Shown here: positions 7,849 to 13,628 of the stretch, piece after piece
Layout: each line of letters opens with the position of its first letter
Numbering within the stretch: position 1 is the stretch's first letter
NCBI GenBank assembly: GCA_902782965.1
Contig: CACZPG010000240.1
Location: 1-13,628 of the forward strand
Length of the DNA stretch: 13,628 nucleotides
From: an uncultured Lachnospiraceae bacterium
Lineage (GTDB): Bacteria > Bacillota > Clostridia > Lachnospirales > Lachnospiraceae
Direction: 5' to 3'
Made by a program: the position numbers and the translations under genes
Notes under the pieces: generated by a model
Database searches by the model: none
Seen by the model: the letters and a program-made list of their open reading frames with translations, nothing else
What the model was told of the DNA's origin: nothing

Positions 7849-9657
7849 TCAATCAACGCTGTCAATAAGCTCGAGTGAACGTTCCTGAGCCTGCTTAACA
7901 CAGAGAGCCACAAAGTCATCAAGAGGAATACCATTCATCTGCTTATTACCTCTTACATTTACAGAAACAGTTCTTTCTGCAACTTCTTTGTCTCCGAGAA
8001 CAAGGATGTATGGCTCCTTGAACTTCTTGAAGCCCTTGATCTTATTCTTCATATTCTCATCTGAGTAATCAGCTTCAACTCTGATTCCATTCTTTCTGAG
8101 AAGCTTCTCAATTTCCTTAGCATATTCATTATGCTCAGTTCTGATAGGAACGATACCTACCTGATATGGTGACATCCAGAATGGGAATGTACCCTTGAAA
8201 TTCTCAATAAGAATACCAATGAATCTCTCGAAGGAACCGAAGATAGCTCTGTGAATCATAACAGGTCTCTTCTGGCTTCCGTCTGCTGCAACATATCTGA
8301 GGTCAAAGTTCAAAGGAAGCTGGAAGTCAAGCTGGATGGTTCCCATCTGCCACTCACGACCGATGCAGTCCTTCATCTTAAGGTCAATCTTAGGACCATA
8401 GAATGCACCATCACCTTCATTAATTTCATAGCCACCCTCGCCATATTTCTTATCAAGAATACGCTTCAGGGAAGCTTCTGCAGCATCCCAGAGTTCAGGT
8501 GCTCCCATGAAGTCATCCGGTCTTGTAGAGAGTTCTGCCTCATATGTAAGACCAAATGTCTCATATATATACTTGGCAATATCCATGATATCACCAATTT
8601 CGTCCTCGATCATATCTTCAGTAAGGAAGGTGTGGTCATCATCCTGATGGAACATCTGAACACGGAAAAGTCCGTTCAGCTCACCACTCTTCTCACGACG
8701 ATGGATTACCTGTGTCTCACTGTATCTGATAGGAAGCTCCTTATAGCTGTGGAGTCCGTTCTTATATACATTTATAGCATTAGGACAGTTCATAGGCTTA
8801 ACAGCATACTGGATGTCTGTATCGATAACCTCTTCGTCTGTCTCTTCATCCACATTAGCAGTGGTAATGAGGAACATATTCTCTTTATAATGACCCCAGT
8901 GTCCTGAAGTTTCCCAAAGCTTCTTATGATTAAGTACCGGCGCAAGAATCTCCTGATATCCGTACTCCTCATGAAGTTCTCTCCAGAAACTCTGGATAGC
9001 ATTATAGAGCTTGAAGCCTCTTGGAAGCCAGTATGGCATACCCGGTGCAGACTCATCAAACATGAAGAGCTCCTGCTCAGGACCTATCTTCTTATGATCA
9101 CGCTCCATAGCTTCCTTCACGAAATCAAGATGAGCCTTCAGTTCCTGCTTGGAAGGGAATGCATACATATAGATTCTCTGAAGCTGATCATTCTTCTCGT
9201 CACCTCTCCAGTATGAACCAGATGCTGACTTAACCTTGAAGGCAGCATTCATAAGTTCCTGAGAATTAGAAATGTGAGGGCCACGGCAGAGATCTACGAA
9301 ATCATCACCTGTATAATAAACCGTAATCTTCTCATCTTCAGGAAGATCTTTAATCAGTTCTTCCTTGTACTTCTGACCCTTAAATATCTCAAGTGCCTCA
9401 TCTACTGATACTTCCTTAACAGTCCAGTCCTCGCGACGCTTAAGAATCTCTCTCATCTTATCTTCTATTGTTTTATAGTCATCTGTCGTAACTGTTCTCG
9501 GCAGCATAAAATCATAATAGAAACCATCATCAATCTGCGGTCCGATGGCAATCTGGACATTCTCTTTGCCAAAGATTTCCATAACAGCCTTAGCCATTAC
9601 ATGTGCAAGCGAATGTCTGTAAACGCTTAAATAGAATTCTTTGTTATCGTTGCTCAT
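7849..9657 (-). CDS. thrS: Threonyl-tRNA synthetase lacking the N-terminal TGS domain
   Basis: Class II synthetase that charges tRNA-Thr with threonine and edits mischarged serine. The 602 residues begin almost directly with the N2 editing domain: HxxxH at His15/His19 and CRGPH with Cys124/His128. The catalytic core follows, with motif 2 around RREKSGELNGLFRVQMFHQDDDHTF and motif 3 around PVMIHRAIFGSFERF; the zinc ligands are Cys291, His342 and His469. The C-terminal anticodon-binding domain spans about 495-590. The roughly 60-residue TGS (N1) domain of the E. coli and B. subtilis enzymes is absent. There is an acidic insertion of about 15-20 residues (about 265-283) before YAVKPMNCP. GGGAG (9671-9667) lies nine bases before the ATG, and an upstream in-frame extension is limited by the 99-base gap to the previous gene. 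The leader is too short for a T-box. Confidence 0.97.
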   Translation of the reverse strand: MSNDNKEFYLSVYRHSLAHVMAKAVMEIFGKENVQIAIGPQIDDGFYYDFMLPRTVTTDDYKTIEDKMREILKRREDWTVKEVSVDEALEIFKGQKYKEELIKDLPEDEKITVYYTGDDFVDLCRGPHISNSQELMNAAFKVKSASGSYWRGDEKNDQLQRIYMYAFPSKQELKAHLDFVKEAMERDHKKIGPEQELFMFDESAPGMPYWLPRGFKLYNAIQSFWRELHEEYGYQEILAPVLNHKKLWETSGHWGHYKENMFLITTANVDEETDEEVIDTDIQYAVKPMNCPNAINVYKNGLHSYKELPIRYSETQVIHRREKSGELNGLFRVQMFHQDDDHTFLTEDMIEDEIGDIMDIAKYIYETFGLTYEAELSTRPDDFMGAPELWDAAEASLKRILDKKYGEGGYEINEGDGAFYGPKIDLKMKDCIGREWQMGTIQLDFQLPLNFDLRYVAADGSQKRPVMIHRAIFGSFERFIGILIENFKGTFPFWMSPYQVGIVPIRTEHNEYAKEIEKLLRKNGIRVEADYSDENMKNKIKGFKKFKEPYILVLGDKEVAERTVSVNVRGNKQMNGIPLDDFVALCVKQAQERSLELIDSVD

Positions 9658-9700
9658 TTTAAATATCTCCCTTATTTAGTGTTTATCATTTATATTTGTT

Positions 9701-9729
9701 ATTTTTGATATATTTAATATATTTGTCAA
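9701..9729 (-). promoter_or_regulatory. Possible thrS promoter
   Basis: Minus-strand TTGACA (9729-9724) is a perfect -35 consensus. Seventeen bases downstream lies AAAAAT (9706-9701), a 4/6 match to TATAAT. It is in the AT-rich gap between the M15 gene and thrS, about 45-50 bases before the thrS start. The weak -10 keeps confidence modest. Confidence 0.4.
9708..9722. repeat. AT-only inverted repeat inside the putative thrS promoter spacer
   Basis: ATATATT (9708-9714) and AATATAT (9716-9722) are exact reverse complements around a single base, filling almost the whole -35/-10 spacer. It may be an operator or just AT-rich DNA, where such symmetry arises easily. Confidence 0.4.
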
Positions 9730-9756
9730 AAGCAGCTTTCGAAATCATATGACTCA

Positions 9757-11427
9757 TCAGGTACCGAAATAACTGAAATGCATATAATCTTTTCTATTTC
9801 CCCAGAAGCCTCTGAAGAAGCCATATTTCTCCATGATTGTAACCATGTCACATTTAAGAGGAATGGAATACGGGCTTTTCTTAGGATTCCAGAAGGAACC
9901 TGAAAGTATCTTGCCATTATCGATCATATAATTCTCATTGGGGTTTATGTCGATAGCAAGTCCTTCATCATGCTCAGTCCTTCCGCCTCTGTAGGAATAA
10001 GCTCCTATACTGTGAATAGGAATCTTCTGCTTGCTCCTGTATATCTCATTAAACATCTGCTGTACGGTAGGCGCTATCTTCTTATTTACGGTAAGCGGGA
10101 ATGTCCTGGTAACCTTGCGGCCACCGCTTATATCCCATACCTTAATCCGGATAGTTCTCATATGCTTACTTGCTTCAGCAGCAGATTTATATTCCTTATA
10201 ACTATTCTTTCCGAATATTCTCTGACAGCGTTCCGAGTAGCTCTCATATCTGCATCCATAATAATTACAACATTTGAAATACGGATCTGAACTATTCTCA
10301 AGTCTGTTGCCATTAATATCGGCAAATGCAACTACAGTATAGTAATAAACCTTCCCATGAGGAACCTTCTTATGTGTGAACTTGGTCTTACTATTCCCAT
10401 ACAGAGTTTTCAGACATTTCTGTTTTCCTCCGTAGGTGGTACTGCAATATACTTTGTAACCTGTAGCCTCCTTGACCTTCTTCCACTGAATCACATTGGT
10501 CTTCTTTCGTGGAGAAGAGGCCTTGGTGATGGTAGTTTTAGCTATGTTGATGTATCCGGACATTTCCCCGGTATACGGTCCCTCAAAAACCATTCCATTA
10601 TAAGCTGAATAAGGACACACAACATAATAGTATATCACACCGAAAACGGCTGTAGTATCTGAATAACTGTAATCATTACTATAATAACTGTCATAATGAT
10701 ATTTATCATCGTCGTAAGGAACCTCGGCTATAAGAGTATAACCTGTACCCGGAGTCGTACTTCTGTAGACCCTGTAGCCATCTGCCCCATCCGATGAGCT
10801 CCACTTGATCTCGATGGATTTATTATCATAACTTGAACTTACGGATTTGATTTCTGTTGCTTCAAGAGCCTCCTGGTAAACAGGAAATTCATAAACCGAA
10901 CCTTCCCTGACTATCGTCTTATACTCATAATACTCATCCATATAGGAATCGCCCGGTACGAAGCTTGTAAGCTTGACAGCATAATAATATGGAACCCCGG
11001 CCTTAATATCAATATCGGAATCCATAACATAAATAAATTCATTTCCTGTTTTAACCTGACGATTCTCGGAAATAAGCTGGTAAGCTGTATTGGTTCCTAT
11101 TGAACGATATACATTCACATAGTACTTATCATACTCGCAGTCACTCTTCCACTTCAGTTTAATACCATATCCGTCCCAGTAATCGTAATCCTTTGTGACA
11201 GTCAGCTCAGAGAAATTCGGAGTTGCGAAATCCTCATCCTTCTTAGCCGGCGTCTCCTGCTGTGTCCCTTCAGAGCCGTTTCCGGAAGTTATCCCATCTC
11301 CTGCCGCCCAGGAACTAACAGGACAGGCAAACAAACAGAAAGCCATGATCAGCATAGTACAGATCATCACATGAATTAAATTATTCAGATAAATGTTTTT
11401 GCATCTGGAATCTACGTTCATAACCAT
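9757..11427 (-). CDS. Secreted fibronectin III-like repeat protein with C-terminal M15 (VanY-like) peptidase domain
   Basis: Probably an exported cell-wall enzyme that cleaves D-Ala-containing peptidoglycan stems. An N-terminal signal region (about residues 14-42, hydrophobic core then SSWAAG) precedes a short Gly/Ser/Thr linker and three Fn3-like repeats (about 70-180, 188-298 and 300-390). Each has a WKS/W-type strand, a Y.VYRS-type strand and a YYY.V strand. A Cys/Tyr-rich linker follows, then the M15 metallopeptidase domain (about 450-556). Its zinc ligands are His486 and Asp493 in HDEGLAIDIN and His550 in DYMHFS, with Asp547 in the catalytic-acid position. The exact activity (carboxypeptidase or endopeptidase) cannot be told. 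Two starts are possible: ATG 11427 lies only about 3 bases after AGGTGG, while ATG 11421 has a better 9-base spacing and would remove two residues. It lies alone between sbcC and thrS. Confidence 0.88.
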   Translation of the reverse strand: MVMNVDSRCKNIYLNNLIHVMICTMLIMAFCLFACPVSSWAAGDGITSGNGSEGTQQETPAKKDEDFATPNFSELTVTKDYDYWDGYGIKLKWKSDCEYDKYYVNVYRSIGTNTAYQLISENRQVKTGNEFIYVMDSDIDIKAGVPYYYAVKLTSFVPGDSYMDEYYEYKTIVREGSVYEFPVYQEALEATEIKSVSSSYDNKSIEIKWSSSDGADGYRVYRSTTPGTGYTLIAEVPYDDDKYHYDSYYSNDYSYSDTTAVFGVIYYYVVCPYSAYNGMVFEGPYTGEMSGYINIAKTTITKASSPRKKTNVIQWKKVKEATGYKVYCSTTYGGKQKCLKTLYGNSKTKFTHKKVPHGKVYYYTVVAFADINGNRLENSSDPYFKCCNYYGCRYESYSERCQRIFGKNSYKEYKSAAEASKHMRTIRIKVWDISGGRKVTRTFPLTVNKKIAPTVQQMFNEIYRSKQKIPIHSIGAYSYRGGRTEHDEGLAIDINPNENYMIDNGKILSGSFWNPKKSPYSIPLKCDMVTIMEKYGFFRGFWGNRKDYMHFSYFGT

Positions 11428-11456
11428 ATCCCACCTTTCAAAACATTCATTTCACT

Positions 11457-11485
11457 ATTCTAACACATTAGAAGATAATATTAAA
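11457..11485 (-). promoter_or_regulatory. Weak candidate promoter for the M15 gene
   Basis: Minus-strand TAGAAT (11462-11457) is a 5/6 match to the -10 box, preceded at 17 bases by TTTAAT (11485-11480), only 3/6 to the -35 box. It lies about 30 bases before the start codon. The rest of this 111-base gap is AT-rich and holds a small hairpin (AAAGG/CCTTT, 11483-11496) without a T-run, too weak to call a terminator. Confidence 0.25.
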
Positions 11486-11538
11486 GGATAACCTTTTATT
11501 TCTCATTTGGAATTATTGTCAGCCCTAATTAGTTCACC

Positions 11539-13628
11539 TTATACCCTTATCTCAACTTTACTTCCACCACTCTTTTCTTTTGTAACTACAACCTGTTTAT
11601 CAATCTTATCTTTGAGTTCAGCTACGTGAGATATTATTCCAACAAGTCTGTTGCCTTCAGCAAGTCCCGTAAGGGCTTTGTAAGCCATATCTAAAGTATC
11701 TGAATCCAGGGAGCCAAATCCTTCGTCAACGTACATTGTTTCTACAATGATTCCACCTGCAGATGCCTGAACCTCATCCGATAAACCAAGCGCAAGGGAA
11801 AGTGATGCGAGAAATGATTCTCCTCCCGATAGGGATTTTACACTACGATGCGAACCATTATAATGATCGATAACTTCCAGTTCCAGACCGCCCTGCCCCT
11901 GAGAACTTCCTTCCTTGTCTCTGACAAGTTCATACTGACCGCCGGACATGGTAAAGAGTCTTAAGTTTGCCCTTCTTATTATCCTGTCAAAGTATGTAGT
12001 CTGAATATAAGTTTCCAGCATAATTTTATCTTTTCCGCTTAGTTTTCCATTTGCTGTATCAGAAAGATTTTTAACCCATTGAAGCTTCTTTTCAATCTCT
12101 GCCATATTTTGAGCTTTATCGATAATATTTGTTCTTATCCCATCATTGGTGCTATATCTGTTATCTACTTCTCTCTTTAGGTTTTCAATTTTCTTTCTTG
12201 CTTCGCTTTGCTTTTTCTTCTTTTCAGTTTCTATCTCAAGATCAGGAGCATCAGATTTGTTAATGCTTTCTCCTAAAGTTTTAATGCTTGTTTTTAGTTC
12301 ATTAATCTTATCTTTTTGTTCGTCATGTATTTTTTTTGCATCATCAAAAGCTTTTTGCAATCCTTTAGATTTTGAGACTAATTTATCATGTTCTTCTATA
12401 GCATCCTTTTTTGTTTCAAACTGAAGTTTTTTCTGTATACCTTCCAGCTGACTTTCTTTTTCAGTTTTACCTGATTTTTTAGCTGCAATATCACGATCTA
12501 TTTCTTCAATTTGCACACCAATCGAGTTGATAGACTTTTCATAATCCGGAAGAAGCTTTTCTATATCATTTTTTCTGTCAACATTCTTTTGTTTTTCATC
12601 TATCTTGAAATTTAAATCATTTAGTTTCTGAGTGTTATCTGCGCATACCTCAGTTATCTTGTCCGATGCTTCTGTCAGATTATCAGTTCCAATTTTTTCA
12701 AGAGCCTTCTTTTTAAGACTTTCTTCCACAGTTTCAAGATTCGTTTTTATAGCCTTTGCATCTTCAGCACTTTTATCTCTTGTTTGTCTGGCAGTCTCAG
12801 CATTTTTCTTAGCCTGATTAAGTTCCTTTTCTGAAGGTATATCTTCAGTCAGACAAGCTTTATTCGGATGAGACAGTGAGCCACAAACAGGGCATGGTTC
12901 TCCTTCGACAAGCCTCTCGGCAAGTATTCCGGCCTGACCATCTCTGAATCTTTGTTCCATATTTTCATATAGAAGATTTAGTTTTCTGAACTCATCATCA
13001 TCTTTTTTATATTTATTCTGTGCTTCACCTAAAGCAGTTCTTTTATTATTACATTCATTAAGTTCATTAGAAATGTCATCAATAGCCTTTATATCATTTT
13101 CTATTTTTTCTTTATTGCCCTTCAGCTTTTCCAGTTCAACTCCGGCATCTTTTATTTCTGCCAATTCCGTTTTAAGTTTTTCCTGTTCCGAAATCTTATC
13201 TTCCCTTTCCTGTTTCTTTTTTTCAAGTTTATCTGATTGACTCGATATGTATTCTTCAAGATTTTGAATTTCCGATTTTAACGTATTAGACAGATCATAT
13301 TGCGATAAGTCATTTTCAATCTTATTAGCCTTTTTATCTAACTCCGGTTTTTCTTCTAAAGCTTTCTCGGAGCTTTTCATATTTTTCTCGTATTCTACTA
13401 ACTTCGGACTCTCTTCTTCAAGCTGTTTTTCCGCAGCTTCCATCTTTTCTTTTGATTCTTTTATTGTAGTTGCTATACCTATTTTTGTATTTATTTCTGC
13501 TAATTCCTTGTCTATCTCCTGTAGTTCTATTTCATACTTATCTTTGGAAACCAGATCCTGTTCTATAAGCTGATCCAATAATTCTATAACATCTTCCGTC
13601 GGCATTCCTTCGGTTTTCGCCTTATTCA
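11539..13628 (-). CDS. sbcC: Exonuclease subunit SbcC (Rad50-like ATPase), 5' end outside the window
   Basis: Large SMC/Rad50-type ATPase that works with the nuclease SbcD on DNA hairpins and double-strand ends. The reading frame is open to the right edge; the first in-window ATG (13605) is preceded in frame by NKAKTEG with no stop or ribosome site, so it is internal. About 695 residues remain of a protein that is usually 1000 or more; the N-terminal Walker A half is missing. Numbered from that ATG: a long Lys/Glu-rich coiled coil (about 20-220), the zinc hook CPVCG (238-242) at the turn, a returning coiled coil (about 255-510), then the C-terminal ATPase half with the signature SLSGGES (591-597), Walker B ending in YVDEGFGSLD (625-634) and the H-loop IISHVAEL (657-664). 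It ends in TAA. SbcD would be expected just upstream, outside the window. Confidence 0.95.
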   Translation of the reverse strand, partial: NKAKTEGMPTEDVIELLDQLIEQDLVSKDKYEIELQEIDKELAEINTKIGIATTIKESKEKMEAAEKQLEEESPKLVEYEKNMKSSEKALEEKPELDKKANKIENDLSQYDLSNTLKSEIQNLEEYISSQSDKLEKKKQEREDKISEQEKLKTELAEIKDAGVELEKLKGNKEKIENDIKAIDDISNELNECNNKRTALGEAQNKYKKDDDEFRKLNLLYENMEQRFRDGQAGILAERLVEGEPCPVCGSLSHPNKACLTEDIPSEKELNQAKKNAETARQTRDKSAEDAKAIKTNLETVEESLKKKALEKIGTDNLTEASDKITEVCADNTQKLNDLNFKIDEKQKNVDRKNDIEKLLPDYEKSINSIGVQIEEIDRDIAAKKSGKTEKESQLEGIQKKLQFETKKDAIEEHDKLVSKSKGLQKAFDDAKKIHDEQKDKINELKTSIKTLGESINKSDAPDLEIETEKKKKQSEARKKIENLKREVDNRYSTNDGIRTNIIDKAQNMAEIEKKLQWVKNLSDTANGKLSGKDKIMLETYIQTTYFDRIIRRANLRLFTMSGGQYELVRDKEGSSQGQGGLELEVIDHYNGSHRSVKSLSGGESFLASLSLALGLSDEVQASAGGIIVETMYVDEGFGSLDSDTLDMAYKALTGLAEGNRLVGIISHVAELKDKIDKQVVVTKEKSGGSKVEIRV

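Noticed and set aside
8251..8907. Plus-strand open frame (218 codons)
   Set aside because: Antisense to the thrS catalytic core, with no domain or good ribosome site; a complement shadow.
9731..9745. Possible hairpin just after the M15 stop
   Set aside because: A short stem including a G-T pair with a 3-base loop and no T-run; too weak for a terminator.
11483..11496. Small hairpin after sbcC as a terminator
   Set aside because: Only a 5-bp stem with two GC pairs and no following T-run on the minus strand.
13603..13605. ATG that could be taken as the start of a 688-residue protein
   Set aside because: The frame is open upstream to the window edge, there is no ribosome site, and the protein has only the C-terminal ATPase half of SbcC; it is an internal methionine.

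Overview
The window is a stretch of a low-to-moderate GC Gram-positive chromosome in which every supportable gene lies on the minus strand. Reading direction is therefore from high to low coordinates. The cdaA-cdaR pair, an FtsH with two membrane segments, a class U-like sirtuin, strong purine-rich ribosome binding sites and the protein styles point to the Clostridia, most likely Lachnospiraceae. That placement is an inference from style and gene content, not from a marker gene.

Layout in the direction of transcription: (1) the C-terminal two thirds or so of SbcC, a DNA repair ATPase, cut by the right edge (13628-11539); (2) a secreted protein with fibronectin III-like repeats and a C-terminal M15 peptidase domain (11427-9757); (3) thrS, a threonyl-tRNA synthetase without the usual N-terminal TGS domain, behind a short AT-rich leader with no T-box (9657-7849); (4) two unrecognised membrane proteins joined by an ATGA stop/start overlap (7797-7276 and 7279-6293); (5) cdaA, the membrane diadenylate cyclase, and cdaR, its YbbR-domain partner, overlapping by 23 bp (6194-5307 and 5329-4079); (6) a Sir2 NAD-dependent deacylase joined to cdaR by another ATGA overlap (4082-3303); (7) glyA, serine hydroxymethyltransferase (3271-2036); (8) a 33-nt perfect-arm hairpin; (9) ftsH, cut near its C-terminus by the left edge (1960-1).

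From the two membrane proteins to sir2 the genes overlap or are closely spaced, which suggests one or two polycistronic transcripts centred on c-di-AMP synthesis. In many Firmicutes cdaA-cdaR is followed by glmM; here a sirtuin takes that position and is translationally coupled to cdaR. The other genes are housekeeping: translation (thrS), one-carbon metabolism (glyA), membrane proteolysis (ftsH), DNA repair (sbcC) and cell-wall trimming (M15).

No RNA genes, insertion sequences, prophage genes or CRISPR arrays were seen. No gap between genes exceeds about 115 bases. This is mostly an ordinary core-genome region. The parts most worth a second look are the two unknown membrane proteins ahead of cdaA, the sir2 coupling, the glyA-ftsH hairpin and the TGS-less ThrRS.
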